24,379 bases of DNA, taken from Planctomycetaceae bacterium UBA4655. GTDB lineage: Bacteria; Planctomycetota; Planctomycetia; Pirellulales; UBA1268. The first letter of the stretch is position 1. Every line of letters starts with the position of its first letter. Made by a program: the position numbers and the translations under genes. The notes beneath the pieces are model-generated. The model was not told the origin of the DNA, searched no databases, and saw only the letters and a list, made by a program, of their open reading frames with translations. Below, one piece after another: positions 9,782 through 17,531 of this stretch. The stretch lies in contig DHLZ01000001.1 of NCBI GenBank assembly GCA_002405515.1, positions 1-24,379 of the forward strand. The letters are read 5' to 3'.

Positions 9782-10941
9782 TGGCTGCCGTCCCGCTGCC
9801 GCTGGAAGCAATGTCCTCCCACGCCGTGGCCGGGATCGCCTTCGCGGCGGCGGGCGGTTTGCTCGGGTGGGCGGTCGCCTCGGGGATCGGCGGCCTCTTT
9901 CGCGAGCTCGAGCATGAGTGGGGAGAGCCCGGCCGCCCGTCGCGGGTTCCATCTCGCGCGGTGAAGCTCGCCTTCGTGGCCGCGTCGATCGTGGCGTCTG
10001 TCGCCCTGTACGCCTGGGAGGTGGCCTCGCGGGGCCTCGATCCGGCGGGAATCTCCGCGGATGGTCTGCTGCCCGCCTGGCCGCGGGCGGCCGCACACCT
10101 CGTGCTCTTCGCCTTCATGGCGGCGGCGGTCTGGTGCGACCTCGAATACCGAATCATCCCCGACGCGATCACGGTTCCGGGGGCGATTCTCGGAATGATC
10201 TGCGTCATCGCGTGGCCTGACCTCCTGCTTCCGGTCGGCTGGGAGCAGGCGAGGAGCTACGCACCGCCGCTCGTGGAGGCCGACGTGCTCGGCGCGATGG
10301 GCCCGCTACGGGGCACGGCCGGCTCGGCCTGGCTGGGGCCCGCGCCATCGCCCTGGGGCCTTGCGACGCTCGCCGCGGCGTTCATCGCGTGGTGGGCCGT
10401 TTGCACGGCGCCCGCGGCTGTCGGCTCGCGCTGGCGAGACCCACGGGCGTGGATCCTCCCCGCCGGACTTGCGGCAGTGGTGGCCGCCTGGATCGCGGGG
10501 GGCCGCGACGACCTGCTCGTTCACTTTCGCGCGGCCGAGGCGTCGATCTTCGGCGGCTTCATTTCCGGCGGGCTCGTCTGGCTCATCCGGGAGGCCGCTT
10601 CCCGGGCGCTCGGCCGAGAGGCGATGGGGCTCGGCGACGTGACGCTCATGGCCATGATCGGCGGCTGGTGCGGCTGGCAGCATGGAGTGCTCACGTTTTT
10701 CGCCGCGGCGTTCATCGGACTCGCCCAGGGCTGCGTCGCCTGGATGGTCCGACGAGACCATGAGCTTCCCTACGGACCGAGCCTCTGCATCGCCGGGGCC
10801 GTCGTGATCCTGGGCTGGAGGGGCGTGTGGGACCGCGTCGGAATGCACTTCGACGATCCGCTCCTTCTCCTGGCCGCGGTCGCCGGCATGATCGTGCTCA
10901 CGGGACTCACGCTCGCCGGCTGGGCCCGCGTCCGGCCCTGA
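9781..10941 (+). CDS. A24-family prepilin peptidase-like membrane protease with a large insertion
   Basis: The 386-residue protein is hydrophobic, with roughly eight or nine predicted membrane segments. It carries both aspartate motifs of type IV prepilin peptidases: CDLEYRIIPD (Asp120) and GLGDVTLMAMIGG (Asp286). In standard family members these aspartates are about 65 residues apart; here they are 166 apart. An insertion of about 100 residues with further membrane segments (about 150-265) lies between them. The N-terminal methyltransferase domain and its CxxC zinc pairs are absent, so only the cleavage function is expected. The start ATG 9781 overlaps the aroK stop. No pilin or secretion genes are nearby. 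The family call is good; activity on pilins or pseudopilins is inferred. Confidence 0.8.
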   Translation: MAAVPLPLEAMSSHAVAGIAFAAAGGLLGWAVASGIGGLFRELEHEWGEPGRPSRVPSRAVKLAFVAASIVASVALYAWEVASRGLDPAGISADGLLPAWPRAAAHLVLFAFMAAAVWCDLEYRIIPDAITVPGAILGMICVIAWPDLLLPVGWEQARSYAPPLVEADVLGAMGPLRGTAGSAWLGPAPSPWGLATLAAAFIAWWAVCTAPAAVGSRWRDPRAWILPAGLAAVVAAWIAGGRDDLLVHFRAAEASIFGGFISGGLVWLIREAASRALGREAMGLGDVTLMAMIGGWCGWQHGVLTFFAAAFIGLAQGCVAWMVRRDHELPYGPSLCIAGAVVILGWRGVWDRVGMHFDDPLLLLAAVAGMIVLTGLTLAGWARVRP

Positions 10942-11108
10942 TGGCGGCAGGCCACGAGGAGGGCTTCCCGGAAGCCCGGGCCGCGAGCCGAGGGAACGGT
11001 CGTCGAGTCGGCTCTTTGCGATGTTTCCCGCACGGAAGTCGGCCTTGCCGCGGCCACCACAGTCCTCCTACTCTCCCTCCGCCCCGGTGGAGGGGCCTGG
11101 AGCAGGCA
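10942..11108 (+). other. Intergenic region before the OmpA-type lipoprotein gene
   Basis: This 167-nt spacer has no convincing gene. A weak promoter-like pair, TTGCCG (11045-11050) and TACTCT (11069-11074) with an 18-nt spacer, may drive the lipoprotein gene. GGAG at 11099-11102 is its probable ribosome binding site. No terminator is visible for the upstream operon. Confidence 0.3.
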
Positions 11109-12038
11109 ATGCTGGCATGCCGTTGCGCGAACCGTTTCGAGTGCTTCATCGTCGCGGCGGTGGTCGTCGTCACGCTGGCAGCAGGCTGCTCCCAGAACAT
11201 CTTCAAGACGGGGCTCGTGCGGCCCGGAACATCGGCGCCGACGCCGGGGCTCTCACCGCCGGTGATCGAGGGGCCTCCGGTCGTCTCGATGGACGGCGTG
11301 CCGCCAATCCTTCCTCCGTCTTCCTCGCCAGGTGCGGGGTCCGCCATGACCAGTCGGGCCACCGAGGCGATGCTGGCGCACAGTCGGGAGCAATCGACCC
11401 TGCTCAAGGAAGAAGTCGATGCGCTTCGCCAGCAGCTCGCGAGCACCTCGTCGCAGCTCGCCGCGGCGAGGCAGACCGGCGGCACGGGCTTCGTCCCGCC
11501 GGGCGGGCAGCCCGCCGAGGCATTCACGCGGGGGGCGGCCCGCCCGCACGCCGCCGCGGTCGCCAAGCCGGCGATCGGACCGGCGGACATGCAGGCGGCG
11601 ATGGCACAGCTCAACTTGCCCGACGGGCAGGCGAGGATCGACGGTGGAGTGGTTCGCATTGAGATCCCATCCGACAGGCTCTTCGAGGGATCGACGGCCG
11701 CGTTGCTGCCGGGCGGCGCCGCGGCGCTCTCGCAGGTCGCCACGGAACTGGCCCGCGTCTATCCGAACCACTTCATCGGCATCGAGGGACACCTCGACAG
11801 CGAGCCGCTGCCGGCGGGAGCGCAGCTGCCACCCCACCAGCTCACCGCCGCCCGCGCCGCGGCCGTGTTCGACTTTTTCACGAGCCGCACGTCGCTGCCG
11901 GGGCGGCAGCTGTTCCTCGTCGCCCACGGTCCCAACCATCCGGTCGTTTCGAATGCGACCGCAGCGGGCCGGGCGCGGAACCGTCGGATCGAACTGGTCG
12001 TCTACCCCGAGACGCTCGCCCCCGCCGCAGGCTCCTGA
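11109..12038 (+). CDS. OmpA-family peptidoglycan-associated lipoprotein
   Basis: The 309-residue protein has a lipoprotein signal peptide: hydrophobic residues 13-25, then the lipobox LAAGC with the lipidated Cys27. A Pro/Ser-rich segment (about 30-85) follows, then a coiled-coil stretch (about 95-125, EQSTLLKEEVDALRQQL). The C-terminal OmpA-like domain (about 185-300) contains FIGIEGHLDSEP, LTAARAAAVFDFF and ARNRRIELVV. Domains of this type bind diaminopimelate in peptidoglycan, so it probably tethers an outer-membrane-associated lipid anchor to the wall. Planctomycetes do have thin peptidoglycan. The start ATG 11109 has GGAG six nt upstream; an open frame extends further 5' but the signal peptide fixes this start. 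It seems to stand alone and no Tol or Pal partners are nearby. Confidence 0.88.
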   Translation: MLACRCANRFECFIVAAVVVVTLAAGCSQNIFKTGLVRPGTSAPTPGLSPPVIEGPPVVSMDGVPPILPPSSSPGAGSAMTSRATEAMLAHSREQSTLLKEEVDALRQQLASTSSQLAAARQTGGTGFVPPGGQPAEAFTRGAARPHAAAVAKPAIGPADMQAAMAQLNLPDGQARIDGGVVRIEIPSDRLFEGSTAALLPGGAAALSQVATELARVYPNHFIGIEGHLDSEPLPAGAQLPPHQLTAARAAAVFDFFTSRTSLPGRQLFLVAHGPNHPVVSNATAAGRARNRRIELVVYPETLAPAAGS

Positions 12039-12065
12039 CAGGCCTCACGTCGGCGATTTTTCGCG

Positions 12066-12071
12066 TACAAT
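12066..12071 (+). promoter_or_regulatory. Candidate -10 element close to the hisH start codon
   Basis: TACAAT matches TATAAT at 5 of 6 positions and ends 9 nt before the hisH ATG. It would predict a transcript with only 2-3 untranslated bases. No good -35 hexamer is present at 16-18 nt. No Shine-Dalgarno site precedes hisH, which fits leaderless initiation. Confidence 0.4.
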
Positions 12072-12080
12072 CGGCGGTCG

Positions 12081-12725
12081 ATGCGTCCAGTGAATCTCAC
12101 GATCGTCGATTACGGCAGCGGCAACCTGCGGAGCGTTCAGAAGGCGTTCGAGGCGTGCGGCGCGGCAGCCTCGATCACGACCGACCCGCAGGCCGTGTCC
12201 GAGGCGGAGATGCTCGTGCTGCCGGGTGTCGGAGCCTTCGGCGACGCGATGACGGAGCTTTCGGCCCGAGGGCTTGTCGAGCCGATCCGCCGGCACGTCC
12301 AGGCTGACCGGCCCTTTCTCGGGATCTGCATGGGGCTGCAGCTGCTCTTTGATCGCGGTCAGGAAGGGGGATCCGCCGGCGACTGGCCGAAGGGCCTCGG
12401 CGTCCTCGAGGGGGACGTCGTCCGTTTCGAGCTGCCGGAGGGGGTGAAGGTGCCCCACATGGGCTGGAACCGGGTCGATTGGCGGCATCGGCCCGACGGA
12501 TCTTCGCCTGCCGCCGCCGTCGGTGACGGCGGCTGGTACTACTTCGTCCACTCGTACCACGTGCGACCTCGCGACGAGTCGGTCGTGCTCGGCCACACCG
12601 ACTACGCGGGGCCGTTCTGTTCGGTGGTCCACCGCGGGCGGCTCGTGGCGACTCAGTTTCATCCCGAGAAGAGTCAGCGGGCGGGCTTGAACCTGATCCG
12701 CTGGTTCCTCGAACGCCACACCTGA
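12081..12725 (+). CDS. hisH: Imidazole glycerol phosphate synthase, glutamine amidotransferase subunit
   Basis: The 214-residue HisH hydrolyses glutamine and feeds ammonia to HisF, which makes imidazole glycerol phosphate and AICAR. The class I amidotransferase triad is complete: Cys83 in LGICMGLQLLF, and His194 and Glu196 in QFHPEKSQ. Family signatures DYGSGNLRSV near the start, LPGVGAFGDAM (oxyanion region) and VPHMGWN are present. Length is typical. It precedes hisA by 37 nt, a usual his-operon neighbourhood, but hisF is not in the window. A -10-like TACAAT lies 9 nt upstream of the ATG and no ribosome binding site is evident. The product looks fully functional. Confidence 0.97.
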   Translation: MRPVNLTIVDYGSGNLRSVQKAFEACGAAASITTDPQAVSEAEMLVLPGVGAFGDAMTELSARGLVEPIRRHVQADRPFLGICMGLQLLFDRGQEGGSAGDWPKGLGVLEGDVVRFELPEGVKVPHMGWNRVDWRHRPDGSSPAAAVGDGGWYYFVHSYHVRPRDESVVLGHTDYAGPFCSVVHRGRLVATQFHPEKSQRAGLNLIRWFLERHT

Positions 12726-12762
12726 ACATGACATCACCGACACCTCCCCGGGAATGACAGCG

Positions 12763-13481
12763 ATGGAACTCTGGCCCGCGATCGATCTCCGCGGCGGCAA
12801 GTGCGTGCGGCTCTCGCAGGGGGACTACGGCCGCGAGACCGTCTTCGGCGACGATCCGGTCGAGGTTGCGAAGCGGTTCGTCGATGGCGGCGCCCGCCGG
12901 CTGCACCTCGTCGATCTCGACGGCGCGAAGGCCGGCGAGCCGCCTGCAGGCCGAGCTCGTGGGCCTGATCGTCGAGGCATCGGGCGTGCCGTGCCAGGTC
13001 GGCGGCGGCATCCGTTCGCTCGAGACGGCGCTACGGTATCGCGACGTGGGGCTCTCGCGGATCGTGGTCGGCAGCGTGGCGATCGAACGGCCGGAACTGC
13101 TCGCCGCCATGGCTGAGGCGATTCCCGGCCGGATCGTGCTCGGGCTCGATGCCCGCGACGGGAAGGTCGCCACCCGCGGCTGGCTCGAGACGAGCGATGT
13201 GCTCGCCGTCGAGGTCGCGAAGCGGCACGAGTCGCTTCCGCTTGCGGCGATCGTCTACACCGACATCGCCCGCGACGGGATGCTCTCGGGGCCAAACCTC
13301 GAGGGGCTTGTCGGCGATGATCGCGGCGACGCGGCTGCCGGTCGTGGCGAGCGGCGGCGTGGCCGTGGCCGACGACATCCGCCGAACGGCCGCCATCGGG
13401 GCGGCCGGGTGCATCGTCGGCCGCGCCCTCTACGAGGGCACCGTCACGCTGGCCGCGGCGCTCGCCGCCGCCGGCGAGTAG
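12763..13481 (+). pseudogene. hisA: hisA (phosphoribosyl-formimino-AICAR-phosphate isomerase) broken by two frame changes
   Basis: All HisA motifs are present but spread over three frames. Frame one (12763 to about 12942) encodes MELWPAIDLRGGKCVRL, with the catalytic Asp8, to LVDLDGAKAGEP. Frame two (about 12944-13315) encodes LQAELVGLIVEASG, CQVGGGIRSLETA, LGLDARDGKVATRGW and VYTDIARDGMLSGPNLEG. Frame three (about 13317-13481) encodes MIAATRLPVVASGGV to the TAG. Each change equals one extra base or two missing bases, at about 12940-12946 and 13313-13319. Joined, they give about 238 residues, the normal HisA length. As read, translation would stop at 13116 after 117 residues. HisA catalyses the fourth step of histidine synthesis. 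Recent inactivation, or two base-calling errors in an intact gene, both fit. No known slippery sequence is seen. ATG 12754 is an alternative in-frame start. Confidence 0.9.
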
Positions 13482-13608
13482 GGCCGCTACGGCTTGCCAG
13501 GGTTGCCGGGGCGGTGTCCGCCGGCGTAAGCCGGGTGATTTGCCGAAAATCCCCTCAATTTCCGGGTCGGCCCGCGCCGAATTTCCCCCGCAAAGCGTTT
13601 CTGCAAGG

Positions 13609-13644
13609 GGCGGATTTCGCGCGTCCGCCGCTTTTGCAAGGCGG
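13609..13644 (+). promoter_or_regulatory. Two mutually exclusive hairpins upstream of cysE
   Basis: In the 188-nt spacer after hisA, the segment TCCGCC (13624-13629) can pair with GGCGGA upstream (13609-13614, 9-nt loop). Alternatively CCGCC (13625-13629) can pair with GGCGG downstream (13640-13644, 10-nt loop). The downstream arm is just before GGAGG (13648-13652). The flanks also share an imperfect direct repeat of the form TTYTGCAAGG. A switch controlling cysE is possible but is inference. A smaller stem, CCGGC/GCCGG, lies at 13521-13534. No T-tract is seen. Confidence 0.35.
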
Positions 13645-13669
13645 CACGGAGGCACGTAGGCTCGAACGC

Positions 13670-14671
13670 ATGTCGACGGATATCCGCATCAAGGAGCAGC
13701 TGCCGGATCTCACGAGGCGCATCGTCGAGACCTACCAGGACGCGCGGCGGATCCACTACCTCGGGCACTGCCCGCTTCCCAACTACGACACGATCATCTC
13801 GGCCTGCGAGGATCTCAAGGAGATCATCTACCCGGGCTACCGTCGTCGGGAGAACCTCCACCTCGGCAACGTCACCTACCACGTCGGCGACCTGATCGAC
13901 GGGCTGCACGACAAGCTCACCGTCCAGATCGGCCGCGCGCTTCGCCACAGCGCCGAGGCCCGCGAGGCCTCCCTCGACGGCGGCGATGCCGCGGCCGCAA
14001 TCGAGCCGGCGGTGGAGGGCTGCACCGAGGCGGCCGATTTCGAGGCGCTCGGGCAGGTGAAGGCGGTCGAGTTTCTCGAGAGGCTGCCCGACGTCAGGCG
14101 GCTGCTTGCCACTGACGTGCAGGCGGCCTACGACGGCGATCCGGCGGTGCGAACGATCGACGAGGTGATCTTCTGCTACCCGGGGCTCGAGGCGGTGACG
14201 ATCCACCGGCTCGCCCACATGCTGCACGGGCTCAAGGTGCCGCTCATCCCGCGGATGATGACCGAGTGGGCCCATTCGCGGACCGGCATCGACATCCATC
14301 CCGGTGCCGAGATCGGCGGCCATTTCTTCATCGACCACGGCACGGGCGTCGTGATCGGGGAGACCTGCGAGATCGGCAGCCATGTGAAGATCTACCAGGG
14401 GGTGACGCTCGGCGCCCTCTCCTTCCAGACCGATGCCGACGGTCATCTCGTACGCGGCACGAAGCGGCATCCGACGATCGAGGACCGCGTCGTGATCTAC
14501 GCGAACGCGACGGTGCTCGGCGGCACGACGCGGATCGGCCACGACTCGGTGATCGGTAGCAACGTCTGGCTCACCCGGTCGGTCGATCCGCACACGACCG
14601 TCGTTCTGGAACGGCCGAAGCTCCGGATGAGGGGCGAGGCTCCGCCTCCAGAGGCCGACTGGCAGATCTGA
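13670..14671 (+). CDS. cysE: Serine O-acetyltransferase, long form
   Basis: The 333-residue enzyme acetylates serine with acetyl-CoA to O-acetylserine, the precursor for cysteine synthesis. An alpha-helical N-terminal region (about 1-180) is longer than in E. coli CysE. The C-terminal left-handed beta-helix has hexapeptide repeats: GIDIHPGAEIGGHFFIDHGTGVVIGE, then VKIYQGVTLGALS and IYANATVLGGTTRIG. The catalytic His and Asp regions (CYPGLEAVTIHRLAHML and FIDHGTG) are present. About a dozen extra residues (FQTDADGHLVRGT) stand between the TLG turn and KRHPTIED, as in long serine acetyltransferases of some non-proteobacterial phyla. The start ATG 13670 fits the MSTDIRIKEQLPDLTRRIV opening; the open frame upstream belongs to hisA. 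It converges on atpC with a 28-nt gap. Confidence 0.92.
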   Translation: MSTDIRIKEQLPDLTRRIVETYQDARRIHYLGHCPLPNYDTIISACEDLKEIIYPGYRRRENLHLGNVTYHVGDLIDGLHDKLTVQIGRALRHSAEAREASLDGGDAAAAIEPAVEGCTEAADFEALGQVKAVEFLERLPDVRRLLATDVQAAYDGDPAVRTIDEVIFCYPGLEAVTIHRLAHMLHGLKVPLIPRMMTEWAHSRTGIDIHPGAEIGGHFFIDHGTGVVIGETCEIGSHVKIYQGVTLGALSFQTDADGHLVRGTKRHPTIEDRVVIYANATVLGGTTRIGHDSVIGSNVWLTRSVDPHTTVVLERPKLRMRGEAPPPEADWQI

Positions 14672-14699
14672 ACCGGTCTGACCCGGCGGCCGACCCCGG

Positions 14700-15140
14700 C
14701 TATTTCGCCGCCGTGCGGAGGGCGGCCCGGGCGGCCTCGACCGCCTCGAGTTTCGCGCCAATTGCCTCGTCGCCGGTGGCACGGCTCGAGAGGAGCTTTT
14801 CGAGCTCGGCGCGGGCATGGGCCGCGTCGAACTTCTCCTGCGGGATCGCCCGCTGCGTGACGACCGTGACGACGTCGTGGCCGACCTCGACGAACCCGCC
14901 CTGCACGAACAGCCGCCGCACGCCCTCTCCGGGCCGGTCGGCCTCGCCCGAGAGCCGTACCTCCCCGGCGCCGAGCCGGCCGATGAACGGCGAGTGGCCG
15001 CGGGCGATGCCACGACTCCCGTCGAAGAGGGGCAGCGTCACCGACTTCGCGTGGGTGTCGACCAGCGTCGTCTCGGGGGTGACGACGATGAACCGGATCA
15101 TGCCGGCGCGGGGGGTGGATGCGGTCGTCGTGTCGGCCAT
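14700..15140 (-). CDS. atpC: ATP synthase epsilon subunit
   Basis: The 146-residue subunit of the F1 central stalk couples gamma rotation to the c-ring and can inhibit ATP hydrolysis. The N-terminal beta-sandwich (about 14-100) contains IRFIVVTPETTLVDTHAKSV, GSRGIARGHSPFIGRLGAGEVRL and LFVQGGFVEVGHDVVTVVTQ. The C-terminal helical part (about 105-146, with EKFDAAHARAELEKLL) is complete. About a dozen Thr/Ala-rich residues precede the usual start. It is the last gene of the atp operon, 7 nt after atpD. It converges on cysE with no visible terminator between them. Confidence 0.95.
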   Translation of the reverse strand: MADTTTASTPRAGMIRFIVVTPETTLVDTHAKSVTLPLFDGSRGIARGHSPFIGRLGAGEVRLSGEADRPGEGVRRLFVQGGFVEVGHDVVTVVTQRAIPQEKFDAAHARAELEKLLSSRATGDEAIGAKLEAVEAARAALRTAAK

Positions 15141-15147
15141 GGTAGTC

Positions 15148-16605
15148 CTACTTCGCGGCCATCTTCTTGGCCTGCTCCTCCGCCTGCTCGATCGCCCCGA
15201 CGTACATGAACGCCTGCTCGGGCAGGTGGTCCCACTTGCCGTCGGCGATCTCCTCGAACGAGCGGATCGTGTCGTCGAGCTTCGTGATCTCGCCAGGCTT
15301 GCCGGTGAACACCTCGGCCACGAGGAACGGCTGCGAGAGGAACCGCTCCATGCGGCGGGCCCGGTGCACGACGAGCTTGTCCTCCTCCGACAGTTCGTCC
15401 ACGCCGAGAATCGCGATGATGTCCTGGAGCTCTCGATATCGCTGGAGCGTCCGCTGCACGCGGCGGGCGACGCGGTAGTGCCGCTCGCCCACGAACTGCG
15501 GATCGAGGATGCGGCTCGACGAGGCGAGCGGATCGACGGCCGGGTAGATGCCTTTTTCGGAGATCGACCGCTCGAGATAGAGAAATGCGTCGAGGTTGCC
15601 GAACGCCGTGGCCGGGGCCGGGTCGGTCGGGTCGTCGGCCGGCACGTACACGGCCTGCACGCTCGTGATGGCGCCCTTCGAGGTCGAGGTGATCCGCTCC
15701 TGCAGGGCGCCCATCTCCGTCGCGAGCGTCGGCTGGTAGCCCACGGCGCTCGGCATGCGGCCGAGCAGCGCGCTCACCTCGCTGCCCGCCTGCGAGAAGC
15801 GGAAGATGTTGTCCACGAAGAGGAGGGTGTCGGCCCCGGTCGTGTCGCGGAAATACTCGGCCATCGTGAGGGCCGAGAGGGCCACGCGGAGGCGGGCCCC
15901 CGGCGGCTCGTTCATCTGGCCGAACACCATGCAGGTCTGCTCGATGACGCTGCGGCCGGTGTCGCCGATCTTGGCCTCCTGCATCTCGAGCCAGAGGTCC
16001 GTCCCCTCTCTCGTCCGCTCGCCGACGCCGGCGAACACCGAATAGCCGCCGTGGGCGCTGGCGATCCGGGCGATGAGCTCGGTCAGGATCACCGTCTTGC
16101 CGAGGCCGGCACCGCCGAAGAGGCCGGCCTTGCCGCCTCGCACGAACGGCGTCAGGAGGTCGATCACCTTGATGCCGGTCTCGAAGAGTTCCGTCCGGGT
16201 GGAGAGCTCGGTGACGGGCGGCGGGTCGCGGTGGATCGGCCAGCGGTCGGAGGCCTTCACCTCGCCGCGGCTGTCGATCGGTTCGCCGAGCAGGTTGAAG
16301 ACGCGGCCGAGCGTGGCCGGGCCGACCGGCACGCTCACGGGCGCCCCGGTGTCGACCACTTCCTGGCCGCGAACGAGGCCGTCGGTGCTGCCGAGGGCCA
16401 CGCACCGCACCTTGCCGCCGCCGAGGTGCTGCTGCACCTCGCCGACGAGGTGGAGCGACACGCCCTTGTTGTCGCTGTCGATCCGGACGGCGTTGTAGAT
16501 CGCCGGGATCGAGTCCTCCGGAAACTCGACGTCGAACGTCGAGCCGATGACCTGGGTCACGCTTCCAGAGGTCTTGCTGCCTGCCGCCTTCGTAGCCGTC
16601 GCCAT
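15148..16605 (-). CDS. atpD: ATP synthase beta subunit
   Basis: The 485-residue catalytic subunit of F1 carries Walker A GGAGLGKTV (most homologs have GGAGVGKTV), catalytic Glu and Arg in VGERTREG, Walker B DTLLFVDNIFRF, and the DELSEED lever motif (ILGVDELSEEDKL). The common TTFAHLDATTVLSR segment reads TAFGNLDAFLYLERSI, which keeps the LDA and Arg but replaces the His with Asn. IYPAVDPLASSSRILDP is intact. A Lys/Thr/Ser-rich N-terminal tail of about 15 residues precedes the beta-barrel. An AGGAG lies 11 nt before the ATG. Its gene lies 30 nt after atpG and 7 nt before atpC. Confidence 0.99.
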   Translation of the reverse strand: MATATKAAGSKTSGSVTQVIGSTFDVEFPEDSIPAIYNAVRIDSDNKGVSLHLVGEVQQHLGGGKVRCVALGSTDGLVRGQEVVDTGAPVSVPVGPATLGRVFNLLGEPIDSRGEVKASDRWPIHRDPPPVTELSTRTELFETGIKVIDLLTPFVRGGKAGLFGGAGLGKTVILTELIARIASAHGGYSVFAGVGERTREGTDLWLEMQEAKIGDTGRSVIEQTCMVFGQMNEPPGARLRVALSALTMAEYFRDTTGADTLLFVDNIFRFSQAGSEVSALLGRMPSAVGYQPTLATEMGALQERITSTSKGAITSVQAVYVPADDPTDPAPATAFGNLDAFLYLERSISEKGIYPAVDPLASSSRILDPQFVGERHYRVARRVQRTLQRYRELQDIIAILGVDELSEEDKLVVHRARRMERFLSQPFLVAEVFTGKPGEITKLDDTIRSFEEIADGKWDHLPEQAFMYVGAIEQAEEQAKKMAAK

Positions 16606-16635
16606 GAACTTCTGCGCTCCTGCCTTCGAAAAAAG

Positions 16636-17523
16636 TTACTGCTTGAGGGCCTCGACGCCGCCGAGGATCTCCATGATTTCACCGGTGATCTGCGATTGCC
16701 GGGCACGGTTGTACCGGCGTGAGAGGTCCTTGATGAGGCCCGAGGCGTTCTCCGTGGCGGCCTTCATCGCCACCATCCGCGCCACCTGCTCGCTCACGGC
16801 CGCGTCGAGGAAACACTTGAACAACCGAGAAAGGAAGCTCGCGGGCAGGATCTCCTCCAGGATGCTCCCGGCCGACGGATAGAAGTCGTATTCCTGCGAG
16901 GCGAGCGTCGTCGCGGGCTTCGCCCCCTGCCCCTCCGCCTCCGGCGGCTTCAGCGGCAGGAGCATCTCCGTCACCGCCTCCTGCTTGGCGATGTTGTGAA
17001 ACCTCGTGTAGACGACGTCGAGCCGGTCGATCTCACCGGCGGCGTAGGCGGAGAGATATTCCCGTCCGATCGGGGCGACCGCGTCGAACTCCGGCTTGTC
17101 CTCGAAGTTCGTGAACGAGCGGCGGATGTCGATGCCCCGGAACTTGAGCGCCGAAATGCCCCGCTTGCCCGAGACGGTCGTGTCGCAGCCGACCTGCTCG
17201 CCCCGCCATTGGCCGAGGATCGCGACGGCCTGCCTGACGACGTTGGAGTTGTAGCCGCCGCAGAGGCCGCGGTTGCCGGTGAGCACGAGCACGGCCGACC
17301 GCTTCGTCGGCCGCACCTCGAGCAGCGGATGCACGATCCCCGCCCCGGCAGCGGCGATGTTTTCGAGGATCTTCGCGAGCTGCTTCGTGTAGTCGCGGGC
17401 GGCGACGGAGCGGTCCATCGCCTTCTTGAACCGCGCGGTCGCGATCAGCTCCATCGTCCGCGTGATCTTGCGGATGTTGCGGACCGACTTCCGTCGGCGG
17501 TCGAGTGCTCGTGCTTTCGCCAT
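16636..17523 (-). CDS. atpG: ATP synthase gamma subunit
   Basis: The 295-residue rotor shaft of F1 starts MAKARALDRRRKSVRNIRKITRTMELIATARFKKA, the coiled-coil N-terminal helix that reaches into the alpha-beta hexamer. It has LTGNRGLCGGYNSNV in the Rossmann-like domain and ends with MVAMKAATENASGLIKDLSRRYNRARQSQITGEIMEILGGVEAL, the conserved C-terminal helix. A Pro/Glu/Gly-rich stretch (about 205-220) is an ordinary variable loop. The frame is open well upstream through atpA, but homology fixes the start at ATG 17523. It follows atpA after 8 nt. No anomaly is visible. Confidence 0.98.
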   Translation of the reverse strand: MAKARALDRRRKSVRNIRKITRTMELIATARFKKAMDRSVAARDYTKQLAKILENIAAAGAGIVHPLLEVRPTKRSAVLVLTGNRGLCGGYNSNVVRQAVAILGQWRGEQVGCDTTVSGKRGISALKFRGIDIRRSFTNFEDKPEFDAVAPIGREYLSAYAAGEIDRLDVVYTRFHNIAKQEAVTEMLLPLKPPEAEGQGAKPATTLASQEYDFYPSAGSILEEILPASFLSRLFKCFLDAAVSEQVARMVAMKAATENASGLIKDLSRRYNRARQSQITGEIMEILGGVEALKQ

Positions 17524-17531
17524 GGGTCTTC

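Noticed and set aside
12940..13319. Programmed ribosomal frameshifting in hisA
   Set aside because: Neither break has a known slippery heptamer, a stop-codon pause or a stimulatory structure that I can see, and two events in one housekeeping gene would be without precedent to my knowledge.
14672..14699. Bidirectional terminator between convergent cysE and atpC
   Set aside because: The 28-nt gap has GC-rich bases but no inverted repeat with a T-tract on either strand.
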